A stretch of DNA of 64,000 bases from Rhizopus arrhizus (GCA_024220505.1 JAKZZE010000011.1:1612001-1676000), one strand, 5' to 3'. Shown: positions 7,342-19,070, numbered from the stretch's first letter. The notes: generated by a model not told the origin, from the letters alone. Numbers and translations: made by a program.

Positions 7342-10300
7342 ATGAATTCTGACGTCGAACCTAATCCACAACCACCGCCAGCAAGCTCATCTCCAGATGA
7401 AGTTGCCAACTCGTTGGACAAGATATCCATCTCATCCAGCGATAATATGATCCATCCAACCAACGAAGAAGACACTACTATGACTGAAGCTTCTTCATCC
7501 AACAACAATGCTGAAACCCTCTCACCTGAGGATTTTATTAACAAACTTCATAGTCAAAAAGCTGCCATGTTGAAGATTATTGACAGCATCAATGACCAAA
7601 ATATTCAATTCGTAATGCAAAACAATTTCGAGGGATTGGAGTCCAACGATAAAAAGTTGTCCTTCGCTACAAAGTCCTTAGAACGTTTTGATAAGTTAAT
7701 AGCTGATCAAGTGAATATTATTTCCCTTAATAGTGCGATAAAAGAGACTCCTGTCTCATATCACATTAATAATATGTATATTCCCAGCAAAGAACTTCCC
7801 AAGTTTAATGTTAATCCAACTGCAAGTGCTATGTACCAACTCACTCAGCATTCGGGTAACAAAAATAATAACAATGCTACTAATGAGCCATCTTTAGAAA
7901 TGTTCCTTAGAGAGTTCGAAAGAGCTTTCAGGGATCATAATGTCTCAATTCAAGATCATTGGCTATCAAACTTGGAAATTTGCTTTGAATCTTGCGATAA
8001 TAATCTTCACTACGATTGGTTTTGCCGTTATGTCAAGAAGCCTGTTGTTGAATTGAATAGAAAAGTCACCTGGGATGATGCTAAGGCCCTTTTACAAGAA
8101 AAGTTTGACCTTGCCTCTCAAACCACCCCTCAAACATGGATGAAACTGCTCCTCAACTTCAAGCAAAAGCCCGATCAATCTTTGGCTGATGCTTTACATC
8201 ACTTTCGTCTTTTTTCTGTTGGTGCCAAGGTTCCATTTACTGAAAACCATGTCATCAATTCTCTTTTTGTATCAAGACTCTACACAACAAAGTTTCAAGA
8301 TACTATTATGGCTACAATTACTAACCATACAAAAAATCTACCTTCTACTGAGCCTGCACATCCAGGTCACAGTATTCATGCTCCTTGTAATGCTCCCTCG
8401 CCATTAAATATGTCTTGGGACAACTTTGAAGCTATTTTAATGAAAAATATGGCCAATCTAGAAAGCTCTCTTCTGTATATCCAAAAGGATATGCAGAGGG
8501 AACAAGTAAAGAAGCCTACTAATGATAATAGTGAAAATTACAAAAAAAGAAAATTAGCAGCTTTTTCACCACCCATCAATGAAAGAATTACTCCTGTCAA
8601 GGCTTTTCCTACCAGCAGTAACAACAGCAACAACTACAGCAATAACAACAACAGCAATAACAACAACAAAAAATACAATGATTTTTATGAAAAAATTGCT
8701 GATCTCAAGCGTCGTGGTATTTGTACTTTTTGTGAATCTGCCAAGTACACCACTTCTCATGCTGAAAATTGTGCTCAACGTAAACGCTACGATCAACGTA
8801 AAAACAACAATCAGCACAACAACAGATCTGTAAGTAATAACTCTTTAAATAATACCGACAAAGCTATTGCTAGCCTTGAGTTAACCCTCGAGCCTAACAC
8901 TGCCTGTCAAAACCTTAATAAGAGCGGGACTAATAATCTTCACTCTTCTATCACTTCTAGTCAAAATAATAATATCATTTCTGATTCTCCCTCTTGCGAC
9001 TCTTCTTCTGAAGACGAATACGATAGAATTTATAAAGAATTTGACAGATCTTTGATTATGCCTTATTTATTTGACCATTTTGACTTTGAGACCATTAATG
9101 ACGTTAAGATTTTTGCCTTGCGTAATAATAATGTTGGAGACATTGACAATCCATTTAATTCTGACAGTGTGTCTTTTTCACCTGTTACCCCAATAACTCT
9201 TAACGGTGTTAACGCTTACGGTATCATTGATACAGGTGCTAACGTCTCTGTTATGAACAAAAAATTCGCTAATGATAATAATATTGAGTTCCACACTGTT
9301 CCCGGTAATCTCATCCTTGCTAATGGTTCGACGATTCCGCGAATGCAAACAGCTCATTTCGTCAATGTCGAATATGACAATGTTAATCATGTAATCCAAC
9401 ATAAATTTGATGTCATTGATGACAGTATTCTCTCTTATGAAAATAAGATTCTAGTTGGTATAGATCTTTTACCAAAGCTCTCTATCCACTTAATGAATGT
9501 AGCCGTTAAACACAAGAGTACTGAAAAGGAAATTGATGATTCTATTGTCGACAAAGCCTATGAGCCTAACATCTCTCGTGCTGGTACTGATAAAGAGCAA
9601 AAAACGTTTGATCTGGCTATTAAATCGTATGTCGAAGCTAACAAAAAACTAAATAAGAACACGTTATGTAACATAAAGGACGCAGTTTTGTATTTACCTA
9701 CTCCTGAAAACTATGTTGCTAATGTAAAACAATATCCCATTCCTTATTCGGTTCAACCTAAAGTGATGGAAATAATTAATAGTTGGCTCGATGACGGTAT
9801 CATTGTCCCCGCAAAACCTTCTGCATGGAATTTACCAATGACCGTAACGTTTAAGAAAAACCTTGATGGCACTAAGACAGATAAAATTAGATTAGTTTTA
9901 GATCCTCGTATGTTAAATAAGGTTTTACCAGTGGATAATCATCAACTTCCACTAATTAATGACATTTTTAACTCAATGACTGATGCAGTTGTCTTTTCCA
10001 CACTGGACCTTAAATCAGCGTTCAATCAGTTCCCTGTTTTTGGCCCTGATCAACATAAGACTACATTTACTGCTCCTAATAATTTACAATACATGTACCG
10101 AGGTGCTCCCTTTGGTATTTCTACAATCAGTCAGTTATTTTCTCGTATAATGTTAAATTTGTTTAAGGACTTGCCTTATGTGAAGTGTTTCGTGGACGAT
10201 ATCTGTGTTTTCAGTTCATCCATGCATGCACATTTCCTTCATGTAAAGAAAGTTCTACAAATCCTTACAAATGCAAATTTAAGAGTTAATTTTGAAAAAA

Positions 10301-12960
10301 CTTACCTCGCAAAATCTGCTGTTTATCTTTTGGGTTATTGTATCTCCGCTGAGGGAAAGAAAATTGATACCCGTAAACTTACGAACATTCATGAATGGCC
10401 GAGACCGACTACTCAGAAGCAAGATCAAAGTTTCTTAGGATTTGTAAATTATTTTAGACAGCATACTCCTAATGCTTCATTTTCAATGGCTCCTTTGGAT
10501 GCTTTACGTTCTCATGATGAGAAAATTAATGGTCCCTTTATTTGGACTTCTACACACCAGATGCATTTTGACAGCATAAAACGTATCTTGTCATCCGAAT
10601 TTGTTTTATCACACCCGGATTTGTCACATCCTTTTTGCATAGCCACTGATTCTTCAGATTTTGGCACTGGTTGTTGTTTATATCAAGAGTTCGAAGTGAC
10701 TCAATCTAATGGCGAAATGTCTAAAATCAAAAAATACATTGGTTTTATGTCTCGTTCTCTATCAAGAAGTGAAAAACGTTACAGTGTTACAATGCGTGAA
10801 TTGCTTGGTGTAGTTTATGCCTTAACCCAATTTCACAAATTTATTTGGGGCACACGATTTACATTATATACTGACCATAAAGCTTTATGCTATATTCATT
10901 CCCAAAAGAATGCCAATAGTATGCTTATTAAATGGCTTGACGTTATTCTTGACTATAATTTTAATGTAGTTCATGTTCGAGGATTAGATAATATCCTTCC
11001 CGATAAACTCTCTAGGCTATACCCACCAAAAGAGCCGGTTGAACATGAACAAGATCTTAATGAAGGAAAAAGAATTGCTTCCTTTCGTAGTAATTACGCT
11101 ACTTCTAATGATATTAATAATAAGAAAAGACATAGAGCTCATGTCAAACATAACGTTTCTATTAACGTTATTCTAGTGGACCACAAGCCCACGACCTCAG
11201 ATGCACAACCGTACGTCTACCCAGCCACACATAGTGACGACATTGTTAATTACAACAGAAATTTAGACATTTCTAGTAATTTCCATTCTTTTAACAGAAA
11301 ACTTAATGACTCTAATGAGTATAATGACTTTAATCGGCTTCACGACAAAAACATCTTTTATGTTCAGTCTGCTCATTCAGTTTTCAAGGACTATTTTGTG
11401 CCCCCAGATTCTGAACATCGTGAATTAATGACAGATGCCCACAACAAAGTTGGTCATTACGGTGCAGAGCAAATGGTTAAACGTCTTCACAATGAGGGTA
11501 TTCATTGGCCAAATCTAATATCTGACTGTGTGAAGTTTGTCAGACAATGTAATGAATGCATGAAACATAATATCGAGAAAAAGGGATATCACCCTTTGCG
11601 TAGTATATACAGTTATTATCCTGGTGATCATTACGCTATCGATTTAGGTGGTCCTATGCACACCACTTCAACATCTAATAATAATTATTTTATGGTTATC
11701 ATAGACGTCTGTACACGGTTCTGTATACTTCGTGCCTTGCCCGATAAAAAAGCAGATACAATTTTACGTGCACTGATCGATGTCTTTTGTATAATGGGTT
11801 TTCCTACAAAACTCCAAAGCGATAATGGGACTGAATTTAAGAATTCTCTCTCTAAAGATTTAGCTAATGCTATGGGTTATGATCATCGATTTATTACTCC
11901 TTTGCATCCTTCTGCTAATGGTTTAAGTGAACGCTTTGTTCAAACTGTTAAAAAATTACTCGCTAAATCTACTAATGGTGTTGGCAATGACTGGGATGAA
12001 TTCCTTCCTTCCATTCAACTTGCAATGAATAACCGTATATCTAAGCGTCTAAACTCTACACCTTTCTCTCTCATGTTTGCACGTAAAATGATTGAACCTT
12101 ATGGCTTTAGATCTGATAAAGACAAGCTTAAGGAAGTCAAGGGTAAACCACCTATGTCGCATGAAGAATTAATGAAACGTATCGACTATATGACTGATAT
12201 TGTTTTTCCTGCTATTACTGCTAAAACGAAAGCTCAAGTTGAACTTGAACAAGCAAAATTTAATGATACACACCGATTAGCTGATTATGCACCTGGCTCT
12301 CATGTCATGGTTCGTATTCCAACTAAATCCGGTCAACTTGCTCCAGCTTATGAAGGGCCATTTACAGTTCTGCGTAAGAATCAAGGTAATGCCTATATCT
12401 TACGTGATGAAACTGGTGTCCTAATGCCTCGTTCTTATACCACTACTGAGCTAAAGTTAATTTCCAATGAAGAGATTATTGAACTCGACGATGAAGGAAA
12501 TGAAATCCAAAACTATGAAGTCGAAGCAGTTCTTAATCACCGAGGTCCTCCAAAAAACCGTGAGTACCTTGTGCGTTGGAAAAACTACAGCAGTGAATGG
12601 GATGAATGGTTAACAGCTGATAAATTCAATGATCCAGACATTCTACGTAAATATTGGAAAAACATGGGACAAAAGTACGTTCCTCCTAAAAACGTTAAAA
12701 TCACAAACTCTCCTTCTTCTTCTGAGGTCCTCAAGACTAACCCATCTGGTACGATTAGCACTATGATGAAGTCTGTATCTCTAGATGATGATAATTCTAA
12801 CTTGGCTGGTGTTGCTGCACATTCCACCAACCATAATTCTAAACGTTCGTATCCTCACACGATATCGCGTCAGTCCAAAAAAGCTCGTCGTGATAAACAA
12901 AACAGACATTCCACTCCAAATGTGTCAGTCGCTGCTACTCGTAACAGCAAGAAATTGTGA
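7342..12960 (+). CDS. Gag-Pol polyprotein of the Ty3 element
   Basis: One open frame of 1872 codons from the ATG at 7342 (MNSDVEPNPQ), 10 bases after the 5' LTR. The frame is open further upstream to 7219 inside the LTR but without an ATG. Domains in order: a Gag region; a CCHC-like knuckle (CTFCESAKYTTSHAENC, about 8721-8771) after an Asn-rich stretch; an aspartic protease (IIDTGANVSVM, DTG at 9229-9237); a reverse transcriptase (FVDD at 10189-10200); RNase H (TDSSDFGTG, YTDHKAL); an integrase with an HHCC zinc region and D (11641), D (11821) and E (11929) of the DDE triad; and a C-terminal chromodomain (about 12514-12655, YEVEAVL...YLVRWKNYSSEWDEW). Chromodomains in this clade can steer integration to modified histones. 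Gag and Pol share one frame with no shift. Confidence 0.95.
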   Translation: MNSDVEPNPQPPPASSSPDEVANSLDKISISSSDNMIHPTNEEDTTMTEASSSNNNAETLSPEDFINKLHSQKAAMLKIIDSINDQNIQFVMQNNFEGLESNDKKLSFATKSLERFDKLIADQVNIISLNSAIKETPVSYHINNMYIPSKELPKFNVNPTASAMYQLTQHSGNKNNNNATNEPSLEMFLREFERAFRDHNVSIQDHWLSNLEICFESCDNNLHYDWFCRYVKKPVVELNRKVTWDDAKALLQEKFDLASQTTPQTWMKLLLNFKQKPDQSLADALHHFRLFSVGAKVPFTENHVINSLFVSRLYTTKFQDTIMATITNHTKNLPSTEPAHPGHSIHAPCNAPSPLNMSWDNFEAILMKNMANLESSLLYIQKDMQREQVKKPTNDNSENYKKRKLAAFSPPINERITPVKAFPTSSNNSNNYSNNNNSNNNNKKYNDFYEKIADLKRRGICTFCESAKYTTSHAENCAQRKRYDQRKNNNQHNNRSVSNNSLNNTDKAIASLELTLEPNTACQNLNKSGTNNLHSSITSSQNNNIISDSPSCDSSSEDEYDRIYKEFDRSLIMPYLFDHFDFETINDVKIFALRNNNVGDIDNPFNSDSVSFSPVTPITLNGVNAYGIIDTGANVSVMNKKFANDNNIEFHTVPGNLILANGSTIPRMQTAHFVNVEYDNVNHVIQHKFDVIDDSILSYENKILVGIDLLPKLSIHLMNVAVKHKSTEKEIDDSIVDKAYEPNISRAGTDKEQKTFDLAIKSYVEANKKLNKNTLCNIKDAVLYLPTPENYVANVKQYPIPYSVQPKVMEIINSWLDDGIIVPAKPSAWNLPMTVTFKKNLDGTKTDKIRLVLDPRMLNKVLPVDNHQLPLINDIFNSMTDAVVFSTLDLKSAFNQFPVFGPDQHKTTFTAPNNLQYMYRGAPFGISTISQLFSRIMLNLFKDLPYVKCFVDDICVFSSSMHAHFLHVKKVLQILTNANLRVNFEKTYLAKSAVYLLGYCISAEGKKIDTRKLTNIHEWPRPTTQKQDQSFLGFVNYFRQHTPNASFSMAPLDALRSHDEKINGPFIWTSTHQMHFDSIKRILSSEFVLSHPDLSHPFCIATDSSDFGTGCCLYQEFEVTQSNGEMSKIKKYIGFMSRSLSRSEKRYSVTMRELLGVVYALTQFHKFIWGTRFTLYTDHKALCYIHSQKNANSMLIKWLDVILDYNFNVVHVRGLDNILPDKLSRLYPPKEPVEHEQDLNEGKRIASFRSNYATSNDINNKKRHRAHVKHNVSINVILVDHKPTTSDAQPYVYPATHSDDIVNYNRNLDISSNFHSFNRKLNDSNEYNDFNRLHDKNIFYVQSAHSVFKDYFVPPDSEHRELMTDAHNKVGHYGAEQMVKRLHNEGIHWPNLISDCVKFVRQCNECMKHNIEKKGYHPLRSIYSYYPGDHYAIDLGGPMHTTSTSNNNYFMVIIDVCTRFCILRALPDKKADTILRALIDVFCIMGFPTKLQSDNGTEFKNSLSKDLANAMGYDHRFITPLHPSANGLSERFVQTVKKLLAKSTNGVGNDWDEFLPSIQLAMNNRISKRLNSTPFSLMFARKMIEPYGFRSDKDKLKEVKGKPPMSHEELMKRIDYMTDIVFPAITAKTKAQVELEQAKFNDTHRLADYAPGSHVMVRIPTKSGQLAPAYEGPFTVLRKNQGNAYILRDETGVLMPRSYTTTELKLISNEEIIELDDEGNEIQNYEVEAVLNHRGPPKNREYLVRWKNYSSEWDEWLTADKFNDPDILRKYWKNMGQKYVPPKNVKITNSPSSSEVLKTNPSGTISTMMKSVSLDDDNSNLAGVAAHSTNHNSKRSYPHTISRQSKKARRDKQNRHSTPNVSVAATRNSKKL

Positions 12961-13068
12961 AATTCCTCTTCATAAAGTACTTCAAAACAAAAAAAAACAA
13001 AAAAAAAAAAAAAAAAAAGAAAAAAAAGCGATTTTCAAAACAAGTCACGTTTTTACCGTAATCTCACA

Positions 13069-13082
13069 CTGGTGGGGGGCTA
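13069..13082 (+). other. Polypurine tract and 3' LTR junction
   Basis: GGTGGGGGG directly precedes the 3' LTR and would prime plus-strand DNA synthesis. A long A-rich run (about 12990-13027) lies upstream. Confidence 0.7.
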
Positions 13083-13370
13083 TGTCGTATTTACTCTAAT
13101 GATTTCCTTAATGTCGTGTGAGATCACTTAAAATTAATAATTTGACTGTATATCATATATAGCACTTCGTGCTATGTACGATAAACAGCCCACACAATTT
13201 ATACCGTACTACCTCGGACCCTAAATCATATTGTTATATTCTAAGACGTAGTTTGTATTGAATGGGCTCTCTCTCTCGTCCTTACTCAATAAAGAGGTTC
13301 AAGAGACTCATCGATTATTTGATTTATTTGTTAATTTTATTAATCGAGAGAACAACACGCCTATTCCACA
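13083..13370 (+). repeat. 3' LTR of the Ty3 element
   Basis: Near-identical to 7044-7332, followed by the target copy TCCCA. Confidence 0.93.
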
Positions 13371-14149
13371 TCCCATTTGGAAGAGATGCCTCCCTGACCC
13401 TGAGTCCCTGGATCGTCGCTCTTTGAAGTCGATACAACGAGACTACCGTCAAGGCAACCTCGATAACAAACGTTCCACGCATGCCTCCATTCTCCTTCAA
13501 CACTGCCGCTCAACTATCTCTCTTGACCCTATCCTATGGCTACCTACAGTAGCGGACAAAACTGGTGCACAAAACTTTTTTTCAGCTTTTAACTACTATT
13601 ACCTGCTCATGGTAATTGCAATAGTCATGAAACTGTACTAGAAGGAGGATATACTAGTCATTGTAATTTATGTATGTTCTAAGCATGACATTGTTAAAAC
13701 TGAGCGATAAGCGTGCTTTAAATTTATAAAATTTTATATTTTCTAAAAACCGCAAAAGTGGCCAAGACCTTAGACTTTATATAATCATCTCATCTCTTGA
13801 TATCATCGGATGTTCTTCTTTGCATATGCTAATAATATGCGTGTATATCATTTTCAATAAAAGAACCCGGCTCTTTAACTACTCTTTTCCAAAGATCATC
13901 GACCCTTTTTGATCTAGTGTCGTATCATCATACCTTTGCCATCAATTGCCACCTGGCATGCTTAAGCGGACTTAGGCCGGGATTAGTGGCGGCTAAACTT
14001 GTAGCACAGAAGCGCTGTTATCAAATATTGAGTTTGTGACATGCGTCGACTTGTGCCTTGTGTCATTGTCATACTGAAACGAGAGATTACGACGTTTTAG
14101 ACCACTACACACTAGGCTTTTGTGGTATGAAGTAAGAGAAATATATGTG

Positions 14150-14840
14150 TATATTTATGAGTTCATTATACCATCATATACTTGACACACATATTCCGGT
14201 CCTCAATATCTAATACAGCCTTAAAACATAACAGAGCAGCCAGCATGCTTCATTGTTTGATCACCGTGAAAAAATCGCTCAGGTTGCTCGACTTGCTTTC
14301 AATATTAGTGTATACTATCTGCATCCATAATGTTCATATTTGTTTCATTGCTAAAGATAGCAGACTTCCAGCCCTCTATTGTATACAATGGCTTGTCGTG
14401 ATACCACATTCATCGCTTTTTCCGGCTAATACAGCTGATGAAATTCTTCGATTCCTTACTTCCAGACTCAAAATCTAGCTTCGTACAGTGCCTTCAGACT
14501 GACAATTTGCTAATACTGTATCTTAAGGTCCTCAAAATGTGCTGAGCATCGGAAACTGTGTGTAACGGACCTTGTCCAAGCTTTAGGTTGGTGATTGAGC
14601 TAGTAACTTCTCAGACTAAAAGCGGGAGACCTTCATGATCACAAGACATTAAGTTTCTTTCTTCCCTCTTTCTCCTGTTGATTGTCCATTTAGAGATTCT
14701 TGTTATTCTAGAAATATCTGTTGTCGTACGAACTAAGTGTATTCGAGATCTCAGAGTTTCGTTTTTACAGTTGCTTATTTTCTTAAACATATAAGGCTAG
14801 TACTTTGCTATAGTGAATAGGGTAAAAACAAAAGGGGGGA
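14150..14840 (-). pseudogene. Heavily decayed Tc1-like transposase of Tc1-c
   Basis: Reading the minus strand gives recognisable catalytic-core fragments with several stops: AIFSNETNMNIMDAD where IFSDET is expected, a TMKH segment, and GPEYVCQVYDGIM. The N-terminal part (about 14490-14830) is similar at the nucleotide level to the relic at 1986-2468. The first catalytic Asp has become Asn. It is not functional. Between 13640 and 14150 the expected C-terminal part is too decayed to recognise. Confidence 0.6.
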
Positions 14841-15306
14841 TTCAATGGGAAATACAAAATAACTACGGTTTTATATATTTTTTAAGAGCCACTAAAATTC
14901 ACTAATATGCGGTGAAATCTGAAAGCAAACGGGAGAGATATGGGGAAAATTGAAAGAAGGCTAGACAAGCACCACATTTTTGGCGAAAATTGAAATATGC
15001 AAAAAATCACTAAAAATGACCTTATGCCTGGGGGATGTCCGGTACAGTTCCGGTTTACATAACATAATGTACAGTGGGTGAAAAAACTCTAAAAACGTCA
15101 GGCATTTTTTCTGTTTTTAGCCTCTGTGAGCATGTATAGTGACTTAGATGATGCAACAACTTTATGACATGTTTGTTTGACTTTCTGTTACATCTCATGA
15201 AAGTTTTAATCTCAGAATATTATTTAACAGTCCGCAAAAGCGATGGAAGTGTTGTAGGTTTATTTTTAGAGTTTTTTCCTTTTACTTTTATTATGTTATA
15301 GATGAC

Positions 15307-16347
15307 TTAATACTTCGTAGATCCACCATTGGCATCGATTACTGCCTTAATACGCGCAGGCATAGTGTCAATATACCTTCTGCAAACTTCTTTGTCAAAG
15401 GAGTTCCATTCCTTTTCAAGTCTTTCCCACAATTCATGAACACCTTTGGCCTTCTTGTCATATAACGATGGCTTCAACTTCAAATGATGCCAAAGATGGT
15501 CAATAGGGTTAAGATCAGGACTTTGAGCTGGCCAGTCATCAATATAGCTCATTCTATTAGCGCTTAGCCATTGGATGACTGACTTGGAACGATGCTTTGG
15601 ATCTCTATGGTGCTGAAAGTATGCTGTAGACCAATCCATATCATAGTATTTTATTGTTTTCCGAAGTGTTGTGTCCAATATTTGCTGGTAAAGATCCGAG
15701 TTCATAGTTCCATCGTATATTTAACAGGCGTACGCAGGTCCCTCATAGGTCATGCACCCCCACATCATTAAACTACCGCCTCCATGCTTGACTGTTACGT
15801 TGATATGGTGAGGCTTAAGAGGGTCCCCTGGTCTTGACCAATAATACTTGCATCCGTCAGAGCTCCAAATGTTGACTTTTGTTTCATCAGAGAATGCTAC
15901 ACGTCGCCAGTCATCTGTAGTCCAGTTTTGGTACTTTTTGGCCCATGCTAGCCGTCTCTTCATGTGGTTTGCGGTTAACAAAGGCTTTTTGACCTTAATT
16001 GCGGCAAAGAAGTTCATCGATTTCAATACGTTTATAGCGGTTTTGTATGATATTGAATACCCCAACTCCATGAGTTTGTCATGTACTTCCTTCGCAGTCT
16101 TGAGTTGGCCTTGTACAACCTGAATTTTGATGAATCTCTTCGTCTGAGCGGACACAACCGTCGGTCTACCACCAAGCCCACGCTGTCGGTTAGGGAAAAA
16201 CTTGTTCGCATAGTTATTAACCGTTGCATACGTAACCCCAAAGCGGTTTGCAACATCCATAGAGTCTTTTCCGGCAAGTAGAGCGGACTTTATATCGTTT
16301 TTGATGTCAGCTGAGAGAGATTTAGGCGTGATTGAAGCGTTTAGCAA
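15307..16347 (-). pseudogene. Tc1-like transposase of Tc1-d, inactivated
   Basis: Tc1 transposase on the minus strand, closely related in layout to those of Tc1-a and Tc1-e. A helix-turn-helix region (DVANRFGVTYATVNNYANKF) is followed by a GRP-type hook and a DDE domain. An in-frame TAA at 15723-15721 splits it after TYEGPAYAC; the frame resumes at once as IYDGTMNSDLYQQ. The second catalytic Asp (QQDNDPKH in relatives) reads QHHRDPKH, and the Glu of NPIEHLW reads NPIDHLW. The likely start ATG appears changed to ATC in the stretch ITPKSLSAD; the 16347 start is a TTG. It is dead by several independent changes. Confidence 0.85.
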
Positions 16348-16500
16348 ATTTAAAAGATTAAACCGAAAAATTTGAAGAAAAAGAGAAAAGTGGCTTTTTT
16401 TATACTTTTGGAGTCTTTATGACTCACAATATGTCAATAAAAGTCCGCAAAGTCTGTCTGTCGGTCCGTGTATCCGACATTTATGGAAGTGAAAAAACTC

Positions 16501-16565
16501 GGGTGATTGGGACTTCAGGCCACGATGGATAAATCATTAGATATACAGTTCAATCGGAGATATAT
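16501..16565 (+). repeat. Left inverted repeat of the Merlin-like element
   Basis: Imperfectly inverted relative to 21416-21480. The best block is TTCAGGCCACGATGGATAAA. Confidence 0.75.
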
Positions 16566-16622
16566 TTACAGTCCAAATATGGAAACAAGGGTTTTTGAGT
16601 ATGGAGAATACGATGCCGCAGT

Positions 16623-16843
16623 TTAAATATTAAAATTCCGACATATTGCTGCTCTAATCGCAGAATTTGGCACTTTTTCCATGTTCCGTAAATGTAGTCC
16701 AATCCTGTTATCACGTAGCTTATCCATTAGGTACCAGACATTGTAATTAATGCACTCAATCATAAAACTTTTGATTTTCTCTGCATCACTTCGGCTAGCT
16801 TTTTTAAAATACGTATACACGAAATTTTCTTTAAATTTGGCAT
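16623..16843 (-). other. Small minus-strand open frame of unknown nature
   Basis: The frame is open from about 16843 down to a stop at 16623-16625. It has mixed composition (for example IECINYNVWYLMDKLRDNRI) and could be a last exon or a relic. There is no ATG near its start and no recognised family. It lies just inside the left end of the Merlin-like element, divergent from the transposase gene. Confidence 0.25.
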
Positions 16844-16992
16844 AAAATAGTCATTGAAAGTAATGAAAGAGATACACAGAACAATATTAGTATTTAGTTA
16901 CGGTTAAAAAGCATCTTGCAACCCATGAAGAGCATAAATTAATTTAACTGTAAGTGGGACACAATCATATTATTTTCTCGTTCTGACAGATA

Positions 16993-17073
16993 GTTAAAAT
17001 AGCTTGGTTGGAAAAGTGTGGTCTTCCCAAAGTGATGATCCTGGGTTCGATACCCGGATGTGGATGATTGTTT
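16993..17073 (+). other. tRNA-like sequence inside the Merlin element
   Basis: A perfect T-arm (CTGGG TTCGATA CCCGG, 17041-17057) with box B, a box A-like TAGCTTGGTTGG (17000-17011) and a TTCCCAA loop suggest a Gly(CCC)-like tRNA. The acceptor stem does not pair, so it is a pseudogene or a tRNA-derived fragment. Confidence 0.4.
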
Positions 17074-17356
17074 TTATCGGAAATTTTGATCCTTCAACAT
17101 TTTTGTTCACGGAATTTTAATTCGACGTAAGCCACAAAGGAAAAGAAGTTATCCCTTAAAATTTTTTTCTTTTCTCTTTCGTTTTTTTTTGTTTTCTTTT
17201 TTTCCTTTTTTTTTCCTTTTTTCTTTTTGTAACTGAAGGTAAGTTTAATATAGTATTTAATGTAGTATTGTTTTCAATACTAATTTTTATCATCTTTGTA
17301 AAACATTGAATTGTTTAAATATTTTTATTCAAACTGAACGCAGAGTATTATACAAG

Positions 17357-19070
17357 ATGTCAACAAACAACAATAATTTAACTTCAAATGGACCAAGCTC
17401 AAGAGTCGTACCAAACGGTGAATTAGAAAGAGAAGCAATTACAGTTTCTTACGAATCTTGTTGGAAGTAAGTGTCTTTTTTTTTTTACAAAAATATGTTT
17501 ACTAATTTTTTTTTAGTTTTTTAAGACGTATTGGAGCTATTTCTACTCAACCAGAGGTTAGATGTCCTAAGTGCAGCGAAATAATGCGTGGTCCAACATG
17601 GAGAGCATCCCGTAACCAATACCAATTTCGTTGTTATAATCGTGCTGTGCATCCTACAGAAGTATCTCAATCTGTTACAAAAAGTTCGATGTTTTACCGC
17701 AAGAGATGCGACATCCGTATCACATTGAAGGTTATATTTCGCCTTACGATGAACCAAGAAAGATTTTCAACGATATACAGAGACCTTTCCATTGACTACA
17801 AGATAATATCCCAGCTATACCGAGATCTTATTGTTGTATTTGAAAGCGATTTGTTAAGACATAATCCAATTATGTTAGGTAAGTTATAAATATTTCTTTT
17901 ATATCTTTATTAATTTATGTGATATAGGTGGGCCAGGTGTAGATCATGTCCAAATAGACGAATCGAAATTTGGTAAAAGAAAGTACCATAGAGGCCATCG
18001 AGTAGAAGGTGTATGGGTTTTGGGCATGGTCGAAGCTATTGCCCTAGGTACAAATAGGGTTGTGACAGTATCACAAGCAAACGGCGTTACTGAAACAAGA
18101 TTGGTACCTCAGTTCAAAGCAGGCCGCAGGTTTTTATGCACTGTTCCAAACAGAAATGCACGCACCCTTATACCAATCATTCGAAAGTATGTTGTTCCAG
18201 GTACAACAATCCGAACGGATGGCTGGCGTGCCTATAGTGGCTTACACCCTAGGGAGCGGTACAATGCCCGCACTGGAGCGCTTCAAGTTGCAATGATGGA
18301 TAGTGAGCAACATATTTACAGGCATCAAGTAGTTAATCATTCCCTTGGGTTTGCTACGGAAGATCAAGTTCACCAAAACAATACTCAAGGGATGATTAAC
18401 ACAAACATTATAGAAGGATTGTGGGCTGATGTCAAAAGAGAAATGCAAGCTAGGCATCGTACAAAGCTCGAGTGTCCTTATAGACTAATGGAATACTTGT
18501 GGCGTTACGAAAACCGTAACCAAATTTGGAGGGCTTTAGTGCGTGGTCTAGGGGAGGTATCGTTTCCTGATATGCCAAGACAAAGAAACAGAGATGTAGA
18601 AGTTGAGAATTATCAACTCATAACAGAAGAAGAAGGAAGTGAAGAGGTGATGGAAGGTGATCCAACTGATGAAATGAACAACAACCACGAAATTGACAGT
18701 AAATATAAAAAAAATGTGATAGTCTTATATTTGTCTAAATTAACATAATAATAATTTCTGCATAATAGTCGATATTGGTGAAGACACAGATACGGATGAT
18801 ATTGATAATGATCCAGATTATCAAGCAGAAGTACAGTCACCTCCATTACGTCGCCGTAGGCTTAATAGAAGAACTGATGTTGCAGTTGTGATAGAAGACG
18901 AGAGCAGTGCTTTACCTAATTCTGACAACAATAGTGTCCTTTCGGTCGAACAAGCTACAAGTAGATTACTGGAAGTTGTGCGAAACCGAGATATAGATAA
19001 CTTTCAAGCAGCATCAGAAGCATTGTACAATGCTATGATCACAGAGCAAAGTACTTCAAACGCAACATAA
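17357..19070 (+). CDS. Merlin/IS1595-type transposase, four exons
   Basis: The exons are 17357-17466, 17517-17878, 17928-18698 and 18769-19070, and join in frame to 514 codons plus stop. The introns (50, 49 and 70 nt) have GT...AG ends; the first has a TACTAAT-like branch site (tttactaat). An N-terminal zinc ribbon half (CPKC, residues 53-56, with W65 and FRC 74-76) precedes the DDE domain: D168 in VQIDESKFG, D255 in IRTDGWRAY and E320 in TNIIEGLWADVKRE, with the typical VNHSLGF before the Glu. A long acidic tail (DIGEDTDTDDIDNDP) follows. The fourth zinc ligand is not obvious (CYN). No stops or frameshifts remain after splicing. It would mobilise the surrounding element. Confidence 0.82.

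Larger units (their letters stand above)
7044..13370 (+). mobile_element. Ty3-type LTR retrotransposon with chromodomain (chromovirus-like)
   Basis: A complete 6327-bp element with the 5-bp target duplication TCCCA (7039-7043 and 13371-13375). The LTRs of 289 and 288 bp start TGTCG and end CCACA. By eye they differ by two substitutions and a 1-base indel, so the insertion is recent. A polypurine tract (GGTGGGGGG) stands just before the 3' LTR. No standard tRNA primer-binding site follows the 5' LTR. One uninterrupted polyprotein frame fills the interior. It sits in the ORF2 fragment of the truncated LINE. Confidence 0.95.
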
